Positions 42,033 through 51,083 of a DNA stretch of 64,000 bases are shown one piece after another (positions within the stretch are counted from its first letter, which is position 1; every line of letters starts with the position of its first letter). The position numbers and the translations under genes were made by a program. Under the pieces are notes generated by a model. That model made no database searches, had not been told where the DNA came from, and worked only from the letters and a program-made list of their open reading frames with translations. Origin of the DNA: an uncultured Eubacteriales bacterium (GTDB lineage Bacteria; Bacillota; Clostridia; Oscillospirales; CAG-272); the NCBI GenBank assembly GCA_900542425.1, contig UQNQ01000004.1:54242-118241 (forward strand), read 5' to 3'.

Positions 42033-43100
42033 TTAAAGAGAATGCTTTGATTCCGACATTGCTTTTTTTACCGTTTCTCCGATTGTCTTCGCCATGGCAA
42101 GATATCCTGCGTCATTGGGATGGCAGCCGTCGGCTGTGGACTCATTGAGATAGTCTGGGTCATAGATGGTTTTGCCGTCGACAAAATACAGATGCCGGTC
42201 ACCCGCTTCCAATCCGCGTCGATAACTTTCCAAAATGATTTCACGTCTTTTTTCATTGGAAACGATGTCTGCATAATAGTCGACTTTTGACGCCATAATC
42301 ACGGGCGTGTCAGGTTGAGCCGACCGGAATCTTTGATATCCGTCATAATGCGTTTTTGCAAGATATTCTGCATCGGGAGCGTTGTGGTCGTAGTCGTACA
42401 CAAATACGCTCATGTCAAGTCCACAGATATAATCTAGAATTGCCGGTTCTGCTTTTGCTGCTCCGGAGAAGCCGAGGTTGATAAAATCACTGTCCAGTCT
42501 GCGGGCAACAATAGAAGGATAATTGCTGCTCGGTCTGCCGGCTCCTACTCCATGTACGATAGAAGAGCCGTAAAAAACAATCGGCTTCTGATAACGGTAT
42601 TCGCCTCCGAAAGTTACCTCGCATCCTTCCCGCAGCGCTACGCAAACAGAAGATATTTTTGCGAATAACGGGAAATTGATAATGATATCTTTCATTCCGG
42701 AGTTTAATCTGACCCTGCTTTCTACGTAGGATTTTCCTTCGCCCTGGGATGGCGCCATAATGGTGATAAAGCGGCAAATACCGTTCTCAACCTGATATAA
42801 GTCAAAGCCAATTGTTGTAACAGTAGAGCTTTGCGGATTTTTTTCTGCTCCTTCGATTTCCGCATGGATGACGACATAATCGGAATCCGTAGAAAAACGT
42901 AGCCTTGCGCCTGCCGTCATTGCCGCAAGATTGACCACAGCAGCACTTGTTGCGGTTGCGATTTTCTCAGGAACGCGTCTGAAAGGCTCATATAATCCGT
43001 ACAGACGGAAGGGCGGCTTTGTCACATCCATAAAAACCGGATCTCCGGTTGTTATCGTTGTATCATTCGGAATCAATCCGCATGCTTTTGTGATTTTCAT
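42033..43100 (-). CDS. SGNH/GDSL-family hydrolase with N-terminal beta domain
   Basis: A 355-residue protein without signal peptide. Residues 1-165 look like a beta-sandwich (LYGLYEPFRRVP...), then an SGNH hydrolase with block I IVFYGSSIVHGVGAG (catalytic Ser near 179), GFSGAAKAEP, and block V DGCHPND (Asp-x-x-His near 328). Such enzymes deacetylate or deacylate sugars. AAAGGA precedes the ATG. It has its own promoter, next to sugar genes only at a distance. Confidence 0.87.
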   Translation of the reverse strand: MKITKACGLIPNDTTITTGDPVFMDVTKPPFRLYGLYEPFRRVPEKIATATSAAVVNLAAMTAGARLRFSTDSDYVVIHAEIEGAEKNPQSSTVTTIGFDLYQVENGICRFITIMAPSQGEGKSYVESRVRLNSGMKDIIINFPLFAKISSVCVALREGCEVTFGGEYRYQKPIVFYGSSIVHGVGAGRPSSNYPSIVARRLDSDFINLGFSGAAKAEPAILDYICGLDMSVFVYDYDHNAPDAEYLAKTHYDGYQRFRSAQPDTPVIMASKVDYYADIVSNEKRREIILESYRRGLEAGDRHLYFVDGKTIYDPDYLNESTADGCHPNDAGYLAMAKTIGETVKKAMSESKHSL

Positions 43101-43134
43101 ATGTTGAATATCCTTTCAAAATGATTGTTGTATC

Positions 43135-43163
43135 ATTATAGCTGAACGACGTGGATAAGTCAA
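43135..43163 (-). promoter_or_regulatory. Promoter of the SGNH hydrolase gene
   Basis: On the minus strand TTGACT, 17 bases, TATAAT. Confidence 0.8.
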
Positions 43164-43203
43164 GACAAAAACAATGGGCTTTCCTTTGACGTGAGGGAAA
43201 AAT

Positions 43204-43237
43204 AAAAAAACAGCGCAGCTATGCTGCACTGTTTTTA
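43204..43237. terminator. Terminator after the two-component operon
   Basis: AAAACAG-C-GCAGC / GCTGC-A-CTGTTTT hairpin with A/T tracts, three bases past the kinase stop on the minus strand. Confidence 0.8.
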
Positions 43238-43239
43238 AT

Positions 43240-45066
43240 TTAAATGGTAGGAAATCTCAACGTTGCCTTAAAAAGATCACCGTCAATTGAAAGGGAGAGC
43301 GTACCTTTTTGAAGTTCCGCAAGGCTTTTTGCAATGGAAAGTCCCAGTCCGCTGCCTTCCGTACTGCGGGAGCTGTCACCTCGAACAAATCGTTCCATTA
43401 GTTCGTCTGCCGAAATGTTAAGAGATATCCGCGATATATTTTTAAAGGTAATGACCGCTTGTTTTTTTTCTTTGATTACATTCAGATAAATTCTGGTTCC
43501 GGGCTGTGAATATTTACAGATGTTATTCATAAGATTGTCGAAAACACGCCACATATATCTGCCGTCCGCCATAATTTTAACCGGTTCCTCGGGAGAAGAA
43601 ACAATGGCTTCCAGCGATGCTTTTTTCAACTTTTCATCATATTCTCCGACAGTTTGTTGGAGCAGTACTCCGATGTCACATTCTGTCATATTGACAGTTA
43701 AATTTCCCGTGGATGCTTTAGAGGCTTCGACCAAATCTTCAATCAGCTTTTTGAGTCTGGCGGATTGACGGTCAAGAACCGTGATATATTCCCGCAGCGT
43801 CTCATTTTCGACAGACTCTTTTTTTATCAAATCAACATAGTTGATGATAGATGTCAAAGGCGTTTTAATATCATGAGAAACATTCGTGATAAGTTCGGTT
43901 TTCATTCGTTCGCTTTTAATTTGTTCCTCAACAGCATGGGACATCCCTTCACGGATACTGTTTAGACTATGACCAAACGTTTTAAAATCGCCTATCATAT
44001 GAGTTGTGTCAATTTGATAAGTGAAATCACCTTTAGCGATTTTTTTCCCTCCGACCTCCAATTTGCGCAGCATGATGGCGATATAAAAAACGAGACAAGC
44101 CAAAATGAAACTTTGAATAAGCCAATATCGTATATATTGTGATAAATAAGCGCTGGAGACCAATGCGATAAGATCAGCGAAAAGAACACCTCCGACCAAA
44201 ATAACGGTTTTCCAAATCAGGGGCAGATTTTCAAAAAAAATCCCCAGCTTGCGGAATATCCATGAAAATCCGCGATATATCAGCATATTTTTGATAAGAC
44301 CGCCTGCTTTTAATCTTACAGTAAAACTCATAAGGTAGGAGAGTACCAAAAGATAAAACAGAATCAAAAAAAATGAAAAAATGATAAGCCGAAAAGAAAA
44401 AGTATATCCGAAAACATTCATGATAAAAAATAGCACGACACCGATGATACCATATAACACAGTGAAAACATCAAACGGAATTTTTTCCAGCGTTCCGTTT
44501 TTCGGTTTTGTTTCGTCTTTTCGGTATCCTGCGGAGCAGAACAGAAAAATTAAAAGCACTACAAATGCGCAGATAGCAAGAAACTCGAGAATAATCAATG
44601 TGTACCTTGCAGAGTACAGGAGCTCAACCATATACAATGCATCGGCAAAGATATTTTCTCCGGCAGAAGGAACAATATATCCAGTAATCGTATATGTTGA
44701 TAACTCGCTACCGTCGGCAGTTAAATGGATTTCACGTATTTCTTCGCATTCAGGCTCCGCACCGTTGTATGTGGATAAGAGAATATTTCCGTTTTGATCC
44801 GTAATGGTAAATTCAAAATTGGTATTTTCAAAATATTGAGCGGGATCACCGCTTCCGTAAATGTAAATGTCGGCGGCTTTATCGATTTCGTCCAATATCA
44901 TTTCCGATTGAACGGATTTTTTCACTTGAGTAAAGGTGGAACTGTAATAATCGTTTTCCGCCATATAGTAAATTCCGATCATTCCCGCAAGAATCACGGC
45001 AAATATGATCGCTGATAAAAAGGCTGCGGTTGCTTTTTTTGTGAAGCTATAATGGTGTGGTTTCAT
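43240..45066 (-). CDS. Sensor histidine kinase
   Basis: A 608-residue membrane kinase. One helix at about 12-32, an extracytoplasmic sensor region of about 120 residues, then about five further helices up to residue 335, a short HAMP-like segment, the H-box ITNVSHDIKTPLTSIINYVD and an ATPase with NLMNNICKYS (N-box) and GSGLGLSIAKSL (G2). It should phosphorylate the OmpR-type regulator encoded 61 bases upstream in the operon. The multi-helix input resembles envelope- or antibiotic-stress sensors, but the signal is unknown. Confidence 0.93.
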   Translation of the reverse strand: MKPHHYSFTKKATAAFLSAIIFAVILAGMIGIYYMAENDYYSSTFTQVKKSVQSEMILDEIDKAADIYIYGSGDPAQYFENTNFEFTITDQNGNILLSTYNGAEPECEEIREIHLTADGSELSTYTITGYIVPSAGENIFADALYMVELLYSARYTLIILEFLAICAFVVLLIFLFCSAGYRKDETKPKNGTLEKIPFDVFTVLYGIIGVVLFFIMNVFGYTFSFRLIIFSFFLILFYLLVLSYLMSFTVRLKAGGLIKNMLIYRGFSWIFRKLGIFFENLPLIWKTVILVGGVLFADLIALVSSAYLSQYIRYWLIQSFILACLVFYIAIMLRKLEVGGKKIAKGDFTYQIDTTHMIGDFKTFGHSLNSIREGMSHAVEEQIKSERMKTELITNVSHDIKTPLTSIINYVDLIKKESVENETLREYITVLDRQSARLKKLIEDLVEASKASTGNLTVNMTECDIGVLLQQTVGEYDEKLKKASLEAIVSSPEEPVKIMADGRYMWRVFDNLMNNICKYSQPGTRIYLNVIKEKKQAVITFKNISRISLNISADELMERFVRGDSSRSTEGSGLGLSIAKSLAELQKGTLSLSIDGDLFKATLRFPTI

Positions 45067-45127
45067 AACGGCTACCTTTCATATCGTATCGCCTGTTATG
45101 GGAAACAGACAGATATTTGAAAAAATT

Positions 45128-45835
45128 TTATTCTGATGCAGACAGATTTTTTTCAATTTTGTATCCTTGTCCCCAAACCGCTTTCAGATAGCGGGGATCT
45201 GCGGGGTTGATCTCGATTTTTTCACGAAGATGGCGAATATGAACGGCAACAGTGCCTTCCGCGCCGTACGGATCTCCGTTCCAGATTTTCCGATACAAAT
45301 CTTTGGGGGAAAATACTTCGCCCGGATTCTGCATCAGAAGCTTCAGAATTTCAAATTCAGTCGGTGTCAGAGAAATCGGGTCTCCGTCTACCGTTACCGA
45401 TTTGGATTTATCATCAAGAATGATTCCGCCGATTACATATTTTTCTGATTTTTGTACGGTATTTCCGCCGAGCTGCATATATCTTCGAAGCTGGGAACGT
45501 ACTCTGGCGATGACCTCTGCCGGTTTAAAAGGTTTTGTCACATAATCATCCGCACCGACATTGAGTCCGAGAATCTTATCAGCATCTTCTCCCTTAGCGG
45601 TCAACAGAATGACCGGTATGTTGGTATTTTCCCGAAGACGGATCATTGCCGCGATCCCATCCATTTCCGGCATCATGATATCCATGAGAATCAAATGGAT
45701 ATCTTCATTTTTTATGACTTCCAAAGCTTCTCGTCCGTTATATGCCTCAAAGGTATGGTAGCCTTCGGAGGACAGATAAATTTTTAATGCGGAAACAATA
45801 TCTTTTTCATCATCACAAATCAAAATATTATACAT
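45128..45835 (-). CDS. OmpR/PhoB-family response regulator
   Basis: A 235-residue two-domain protein: receiver with ILICDDEKDIV, phosphoacceptor in LILMDIMMPEMDG, VILLTAK and the Lys in DYVTKPFKP; then a winged-helix domain ending AVHIRHLREKIEINP...LKAVWGQGYKIE. The ATG at 45835 lies eight bases after GGGG; a TTG at 45841 is in frame but less likely. It is first in a two-gene operon with the histidine kinase. TCTTAA direct repeats above the promoter suggest autoregulation. Confidence 0.95.
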   Translation of the reverse strand: MYNILICDDEKDIVSALKIYLSSEGYHTFEAYNGREALEVIKNEDIHLILMDIMMPEMDGIAAMIRLRENTNIPVILLTAKGEDADKILGLNVGADDYVTKPFKPAEVIARVRSQLRRYMQLGGNTVQKSEKYVIGGIILDDKSKSVTVDGDPISLTPTEFEILKLLMQNPGEVFSPKDLYRKIWNGDPYGAEGTVAVHIRHLREKIEINPADPRYLKAVWGQGYKIEKNLSASE

Positions 45836-45896
45836 GGACAAACCCCTTTATACTTTTATAAATTCCTGTGCGAAGTAGAATAACCTTTTGAACCTT

Positions 45897-45925
45897 ATTA
45901 TACATCAAAAAAGATTAAAAACCAA
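45897..45925 (-). promoter_or_regulatory. Promoter of the two-component operon
   Basis: On the minus strand TTGGTT, 17 bases, TATAAT. The whole interval 45842-46243 holds no supported gene. Confidence 0.68.
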
Positions 45926-45937
45926 TAGTATTCTGAA

Positions 45938-45954
45938 TTAAGATTTTTTTAAGA
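45938..45954 (-). promoter_or_regulatory. Direct repeat, candidate response-regulator box
   Basis: Two TCTTAA hexamers on the minus strand start 11 bases apart and end 12 bases above the -35 box, the spacing of OmpR/PhoB-type boxes. Confidence 0.4.
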
Positions 45955-46096
45955 AAATTAATAGAATGTTTTAGAAATATTGAGAAAATATTGGGAAAGA
46001 CATCTGTATGATTATTACCGGATTTTGTAAAGATTCGGTATGAAAAAACATGCTGAAATCTCCTGGAGAAAAAGTGAGTTTTTCCTTTGTTTGATG

Positions 46097-46125
46097 TTGA
46101 CATTGACCGTACAATGGTGTAAAAT
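46097..46125 (+). promoter_or_regulatory. Promoter of the oxidoreductase/isomerase operon
   Basis: TTGACA (46097-46102), 17 bases, TAAAAT (46120-46125), about 118 bases before the first gene. Confidence 0.8.
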
Positions 46126-46243
46126 GGCTAAGAAGATCGGACATCTGTTGAAAAACGACGGTTGTTATGAAATCATAGCCGGGAATTCGGTCGGTAAAGT
46201 ATGTTTTCCGGTGGAGTTCCTTGGTTTGATATAGGAGGAAGCT

Positions 46244-47290
46244 ATGAAGCATTATGTCGGTGTAATCGGATTCGGAGGCGAGGGATATTGGCAGGCGCGT
46301 CATGCCGAACAATCGGATGTGTTGGAACTTGTCGGAGTTTCCGATATTTCCGAAAAACGAAAGGAATTTGCCGCCGAAAAAAACATAAAATTTTATGAGT
46401 CGGACGAGGCACTGATCGCAGATCCAAAAATTGATCTTGTCATCATTGCTACGCCGAACGATTCTCATAAATCGCTTGCGATTGCTGCGATGGCTGCAGG
46501 GAAACATGTCATCTGCGAAAAACCGGTGGCGATGTCCTCCGAGGAGTTGGCACAGATGACAGAAGCCTCAAAGAGATATGGAAAATTATTTACCGTGTAT
46601 CAGAACCGCAGATGGGACGGCGATTTTCTGACTGCGAAAAAAATTCTGGACGAAAATATGCTGGGGGAAGTTTATCGTGTTGAATCCAGAGTGCACGGAT
46701 CCCGCGGAATTCCTGGAGACTGGCGTCAGCTTCCCGAATACGGCGGCGGTATGATTCTCGATTGGGGCGTGCATTTGCTGGATCAGATTCTGATGCTCAA
46801 AGGACAGACAAAATTAAGTTATGTGTATGCGTCGGTATCTCATATTACCAATCAGCTTGTAGACGATGGATTTACGGCGCTACTAACCTTTGAGGATGGA
46901 ATGGAATTCTTGGTCGAAGTGGGAACGAGCAATTTTATTTCTCTTCCGCGCTGGTATATCGTCGGTCAGAATGGTACCGCGTTTATTCGTGATTGGAAAT
47001 CCGGAGCAGAAATTGTTTGTGCTTCCGGAACCGACGAGTATGACGTCGTTCCGGTTCACACCGCTTCGGGAATTACAAAAACCATGGCGCCGCGTCGGGA
47101 AGAGAATATTCATAAAACGGAAATCCCCGTGGTGGAAAGTTCCATTTATGATTTTTACCGCAATGTTGCGGCAGCAATCGACGGGACAGAAGAACCGGCT
47201 GTCAAGCTTCCCGAGGTTATGCGTGTTATGAAGCTTATGGAAGCTGTTAAGCAATCTGCGGATACTCATGAAATCATTCGTTTTGAATAA
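46244..47290 (+). CDS. Gfo/Idh/MocA-family oxidoreductase (first)
   Basis: A 348-residue NAD(P)-dependent oxidoreductase. Rossmann motif VGVIGFGGEG near the N-terminus, IIATPNDSHKSLAIAAMAAGKHVICEKPVAMS with the EKP motif, and MILDWGVHLLDQILML with the His of the active site. Oxidises a sugar or cyclitol hydroxyl. AGGAGG precedes the ATG. It is followed by a TIM-barrel isomerase, and the same pair is repeated downstream, suggesting oxidation and epimerisation of an unusual sugar. Confidence 0.9.
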   Translation: MKHYVGVIGFGGEGYWQARHAEQSDVLELVGVSDISEKRKEFAAEKNIKFYESDEALIADPKIDLVIIATPNDSHKSLAIAAMAAGKHVICEKPVAMSSEELAQMTEASKRYGKLFTVYQNRRWDGDFLTAKKILDENMLGEVYRVESRVHGSRGIPGDWRQLPEYGGGMILDWGVHLLDQILMLKGQTKLSYVYASVSHITNQLVDDGFTALLTFEDGMEFLVEVGTSNFISLPRWYIVGQNGTAFIRDWKSGAEIVCASGTDEYDVVPVHTASGITKTMAPRREENIHKTEIPVVESSIYDFYRNVAAAIDGTEEPAVKLPEVMRVMKLMEAVKQSADTHEIIRFE

Positions 47291-47323
47291 AAAACAGAAT
47301 ACAGAGAAAGCGGAGTGAAATGC

Positions 47324-48208
47324 ATGTCTATGGATCAAATGATTAAAATCGGTACGTGCCTGCCTTACGGGGTAGCGGAAAAAATGCTTGACAGTGTGAT
47401 AGATTCCGGGTTTGAAACCGGCTCTGTGAATTTTCATATGAAAGTACTGGATGAAAAATTGTTAGGTGAGCTTGCGGAAAGACTGAACCGCATCATTGAC
47501 GGCCGGGATTTTGAGATTACCACACTGGGCTTTTATCTGAATCCGATTGAAAACGAGGAGCATTTTGCATTTCTCAAAACCGTCATTGACAGCGCGCATC
47601 TGTTCGGCGCTACACATGTGAGTACGTTTGCCGGTGCCTATTCCGGACGTCCGGTTGAGGAATCCATTCCGAGATTCGGAGAGGTGTTTCGTGAGCTTGC
47701 CGCACGCGCCGAGGCTGCGGGTGTAAAGCTTGGAATTGAATGCTGTCCCATGGGAGGATGCTGGAGATCCGCGACCTGTAATATTGGTTTTAATCCCAGA
47801 GCATGGGAGCTTATGTTTAATGAGGTGACCAGTGACAGCTTCGGTCTTGAATGGGAACCGACGCATATGATGGCACAGCTCATCGATCCTATCGCCAACT
47901 TGAAAGATTGGGTGCATAAGGTTGTCCATATGCACGGCAAAGATTCCAATGTCGACTGGGATGTTGTGAAAAAATACGGGGTATTTGGCGCTGTCCCGTT
48001 TGAACGCGGACGAATTCCCGGTATGGGCGATACGGATTGGCGAAAGATTTTTACCATTTTGCGGGATGCCGGTTATACGGATGATATCTGTGTGGAAGGA
48101 TTCCATGACCGTCAGTTCGGCAAGGAATGGGAAATGACAGGGCAGCTTCATGCACTTCGTTATCTAAAATGGTGCCGCGGAGGAAATTTTACTGTCAATC
48201 CGTGGTAA
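47324..48208 (+). CDS. Sugar phosphate isomerase/epimerase-like TIM barrel protein
   Basis: A 294-residue xylose-isomerase-like barrel: IGTCLPYGVAEKML, ATHVSTFAGAYSG, KLGIECCPMGGCW, FGLEWEPTHM, KVVHMHGKDSN and ICVEGFHDRQFG show the Glu, Asp and His metal-site pattern. The ATG at 47324 follows GGAG by eight bases; a GTG at 47315 does not. Lies 33 bases after the oxidoreductase, in the same operon. Confidence 0.87.
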   Translation: MSMDQMIKIGTCLPYGVAEKMLDSVIDSGFETGSVNFHMKVLDEKLLGELAERLNRIIDGRDFEITTLGFYLNPIENEEHFAFLKTVIDSAHLFGATHVSTFAGAYSGRPVEESIPRFGEVFRELAARAEAAGVKLGIECCPMGGCWRSATCNIGFNPRAWELMFNEVTSDSFGLEWEPTHMMAQLIDPIANLKDWVHKVVHMHGKDSNVDWDVVKKYGVFGAVPFERGRIPGMGDTDWRKIFTILRDAGYTDDICVEGFHDRQFGKEWEMTGQLHALRYLKWCRGGNFTVNPW

Positions 48209-48288
48209 ATGTATAGGGAGCAAAGAAGCTTCTTGCCTGCTCATTATTAAATTTCTATTATCAATCATTATAAATGGAGGATACAATT

Positions 48289-49413
48289 ATGAATGCAAAA
48301 TTGAAAGTAGGTTTTGTCGGCTGCGGAGGTATCGCAAACGGAAAACATTTTCCGGGTATGGAACAACAGAAAGATTATGCGGATATGGTTGCTTTCTGTG
48401 ATATTGTGCGTGAACGCGCGGAGCGTGCCGCAGCAAAATACGGTACGCCGGATGCCAAGGTTTACACCGATTACCGTGAGCTTCTTGCAGACAAAAGTAT
48501 CGATGTGGTGTTTGTTTTGACACCCAACAATTCTCATGCGGAAATCACATGCGCTGCTTTGGAAGCAGGCAAGCACGTGCTTTGTGAGAAGCCGATGGCA
48601 GCGACGGAGGCGGATGCGAGACGGATGCTGGAGGCTCGGGACAAGAGCGGGAAACTACTTACCATTGGTTATCAATACCGTCATTTTCCGGTCAATCAGG
48701 TTGCAAAGAAAACGATCGATGACGGCTGGCTTGGTGATATTTATTATGCGGAATCTACTTATCTGCGCCGCCGCGGTGTTCCGACATGGGGCGTTTTCAC
48801 GGATAAGTCAAAACAGGGCGGCGGACCGCTGATCGATATCGGCACACATGCGCTTGACCTCACGCTTTTCCTTATGAATAATTATGATCCGCTGTATGTC
48901 GTGGGCACTTCGTTTGAAAAACTCGGACGGGCGCTGGATCCTGAACATCAGGGACAGACACGCCGTGATATGACGCCGGATTCATGGAATAATGAGACTT
49001 TTGATGTCGAGGATTTTGCTGTTGGACAGATCAAAATGAAAAATGGTGCGGTCATCGATCTGAAGGCATCATGGGCGCTGAATATGGCTGCGGATGCCGG
49101 TGCTTTTGGCGATGCAAAAGTAAAGCTGTGCGGTATGAAAGGCGGCTTGGATACACATACCGGTATTGTCAGACTGAATCATGTGGTGGCAGGACAGCTT
49201 GCCATAACGGAAATCGGGAAGAAGGTAGATGCTTATATTCCGGGCTTTACAAACGGAAAACCTCCGGTTTCACTCGAACACCAGATTTTTATAGAAGCCG
49301 TCCTCGGCAAACGTGACCTCTTTGTAACGGCTGATCAGGCATATGTTGTGACAAAGATTCTTGATGCAATCTACACCTCATCCAGAACCAACAAGCCGGT
49401 TTATTTTGATTGA
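48289..49413 (+). CDS. Gfo/Idh/MocA-family oxidoreductase (second)
   Basis: A 374-residue oxidoreductase: VGFVGCGGIANGKHFPG, VFVLTPNNSHAEITCAALEAGKHVLCEKPMAA, GYQYRHFP and GPLIDIGTHALDLTLFLM. It has the usual two-domain form with the EKP Lys and GTHALD His. It is clearly different in detail from the first copy. GGAGG at 48275-48279 supports the ATG at 48289; the frame is open from 48274. Confidence 0.9.
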   Translation: MNAKLKVGFVGCGGIANGKHFPGMEQQKDYADMVAFCDIVRERAERAAAKYGTPDAKVYTDYRELLADKSIDVVFVLTPNNSHAEITCAALEAGKHVLCEKPMAATEADARRMLEARDKSGKLLTIGYQYRHFPVNQVAKKTIDDGWLGDIYYAESTYLRRRGVPTWGVFTDKSKQGGGPLIDIGTHALDLTLFLMNNYDPLYVVGTSFEKLGRALDPEHQGQTRRDMTPDSWNNETFDVEDFAVGQIKMKNGAVIDLKASWALNMAADAGAFGDAKVKLCGMKGGLDTHTGIVRLNHVVAGQLAITEIGKKVDAYIPGFTNGKPPVSLEHQIFIEAVLGKRDLFVTADQAYVVTKILDAIYTSSRTNKPVYFD

Positions 49414-49592
49414 TTGACGTCTGTACGCAAGGATATCTGGACAGGGCTGATACCGGAGAGGTGACAGAGCGGTTTGTCGCCGATAAGAATTTTTGGATGA
49501 TATCAAAAACATCATGCGACTGAAAACAAATCTGTAACCCGCCGCAGAGTATCCGGCGGAGCATAAAACGAATCACAAGGAGACAGAGAAAA

Positions 49593-50564
49593 ATGAAACT
49601 TGGAGTTTTGACCAATGTAATTGGAGAAACGCCGCTTGCTGATGCGCTCGCCTATTTTAAAAGACTTGGTATACAGATGGTGGAGATTGGCTGCGGAGGA
49701 TATCCCGGAAAACAGCACTGTGATCCTGATATTTTATTGAATGATCCGAGCGCTTTGGCGACTTTTCGGGAGACCATTCGCAATTCCGGAATGGAAATCA
49801 GCGCGCTCAGCTGTCATGGAAATCCCGTTCATCCGAATCATAAACTCGCTGAAAAATTTGACCGTGATATGAGAAATGCCGTTTTGATGGCGGAAGCGCT
49901 CGGTATCCATCAGATCAACGGGTTCTCCGGTTGTCCCGGGGATTGTCCGGATTCCATGTATCCGAACTGGGTTGTCTGCGCGTGGCCGGATGACAACGCC
50001 AAAATTCTCGAATACCAATGGAACGAAGTATTGATTCCGTATTGGAAAGATTTCGTTGCATTTGCAAAAGCACATGGTGTTGTGAAAATCGGATTGGAAA
50101 TGCATCAGGCATTCTGCGTCTATAATACGGAAACGCTGCTTCGACTCCGTGAAGCAGTGGGACCGGAGATCGGCGCTAATCTTGACCCGTCTCATCTTAT
50201 CTGGCAAGGAATGGATCCGATTGCTGTTATCCGCAAGTTAGGCGGAGAGGCGATTTTCCATGTTCATGCGAAAGATACCAAGCTTGATGTTGCCAATGTT
50301 GCCGTCAACGGTGTTCTTGATTCGAAGTCTTATGCGGATGAAATTCATCGTTCTTGGATTTTCCGCAGTATCGGATATGGACACGATGAGCTTTTCTGGA
50401 AGGATTTTGTAAGTACTTTGCGATTGGTAGGGTACGATTACGTGCTTAGCATTGAACATGAGGACAGCTTGCTCAGTAAAAACGAGGGGCTTGTCAAAGC
50501 TGTTGATGTGTTGAAGCGTGCGATTCCGTTTGAGGAAAAAATGTCTTCCATGAGATGGATTTGA
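49593..50564 (+). CDS. Sugar phosphate isomerase/epimerase (fourth barrel of this type in the window)
   Basis: A 323-residue TIM barrel protein: GVLTNVIGETPLADALAYF, VEIGCGGYPGKQHC, ALSCHGNPVHPNH, KIGLEMHQAFCVYN, IGANLDPSHLIWQGMDP, IFHVHAKDTKLD and LSIEHEDSLLSKNEG. These are close to the IolE/IolH-type isomerases of cyclitol and sugar pathways. It closes the four-gene sugar operon. AAGGAGACAG precedes the ATG. Confidence 0.9.
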   Translation: MKLGVLTNVIGETPLADALAYFKRLGIQMVEIGCGGYPGKQHCDPDILLNDPSALATFRETIRNSGMEISALSCHGNPVHPNHKLAEKFDRDMRNAVLMAEALGIHQINGFSGCPGDCPDSMYPNWVVCAWPDDNAKILEYQWNEVLIPYWKDFVAFAKAHGVVKIGLEMHQAFCVYNTETLLRLREAVGPEIGANLDPSHLIWQGMDPIAVIRKLGGEAIFHVHAKDTKLDVANVAVNGVLDSKSYADEIHRSWIFRSIGYGHDELFWKDFVSTLRLVGYDYVLSIEHEDSLLSKNEGLVKAVDVLKRAIPFEEKMSSMRWI

Positions 50565-50664
50565 AAAAACGGATACTTCCACAGGGCATTTGAAAGAACT
50601 TTAAGAGAATATGCTGCGATACGGTATAAAAGTTCGGATCGGTAGCATGTGCTTTATTCAATTC

Positions 50665-50697
50665 AAAAAGGACGGATTGTATGATCCGTCCTTTTTG
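50665..50697 (+). terminator. Terminator of the sugar operon
   Basis: AAAAAGGACGGAT-TGTATG-ATCCGTCCTTTTT, a perfect 13-base stem. Confidence 0.9.
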
Positions 50698-50706
50698 CTT
50701 ATAAAA

Positions 50707-50724
50707 TGTTCGACTTCTCGAACA
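50707..50724. promoter_or_regulatory. Inverted repeat, candidate operator
   Basis: TGTTCG-ACTTCT-CGAACA is a perfect 6+6 palindrome that ends seven bases above the -35 box of the small HTH gene. Confidence 0.5.
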
Positions 50725-50730
50725 AAATAC

Positions 50731-50759
50731 TTGTAAAAGCATATATTATGTGCTATAAT
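50731..50759 (+). promoter_or_regulatory. Promoter of the small HTH gene
   Basis: TTGTAA (50731-50736), 17 bases, TATAAT (50754-50759). Confidence 0.75.
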
Positions 50760-50791
50760 GTATTTGTAAATAAACAAAAGGAGATGATTTT

Positions 50792-50995
50792 TTGGAGGTA
50801 AGCTATAAGAAGCTTTGGAAGCTTTTGATCGATAAGGATTTGAAAAAGAGCGATATCCGAAAAATTCCGCTTAGTTCCAGTACCATCAGCAAATTAAATC
50901 ATGGAGAGCTGGTATCGCTTGAAATTCTGGTTAAAATATGCAGATTCCTCAAATGTGATATCGGAGATATCGTGGAGGTGCTTCCTGCATCCTAA
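50792..50995 (+). CDS. Small Cro/CI-type HTH regulator (YozG-like)
   Basis: A 67-residue single HTH domain (YKKLWKLLIDKDLKKSDIR, SSSTISKLNHGELVSLEILVKICRFLKCDIGDIVEV) of the short type found in many Firmicutes. TTG start after AAAGGAGATGA. It probably binds the palindrome at 50707-50724 and regulates itself and the glycosyltransferase 84 bases downstream. Confidence 0.87.
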   Translation: MEVSYKKLWKLLIDKDLKKSDIRKIPLSSSTISKLNHGELVSLEILVKICRFLKCDIGDIVEVLPAS

Positions 50996-51026
50996 CCATT
51001 TTTAAAAGAAAAAGGAGAGAAGATAA

Positions 51027-51083
51027 GTGACCGGAAAGCGAAAGAGAAGTCGCTTTCTCAGAAAGGACATGATTGGTTTATGA
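51027..51083 (+). CDS. Possible 18-residue basic leader peptide overlapping the glycosyltransferase
   Basis: GTG at 51027 follows AAAAGGAGAG, a very strong ribosome site with no other gene in reach. The frame VTGKRKRSRFLRKDMIGL ends at TGA 51081-51083, overlapping the glycosyltransferase ATG (51080) as ATGA. Translational coupling of a leader peptide to the glycosyltransferase explains the geometry. Ten of 18 residues are basic or adjacent to basic ones. Confidence 0.5.
   Translation: MTGKRKRSRFLRKDMIGL

Noticed and set aside
46040..46234. 64-codon plus-strand open frame before the oxidoreductase
   Set aside because: It covers the -35 and -10 boxes of a good promoter and lacks a ribosome site.
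45971..46507. 178-codon minus-strand open frame
   Set aside because: Overlaps the promoter and start of the first oxidoreductase gene; no ribosome site and no recognisable protein.
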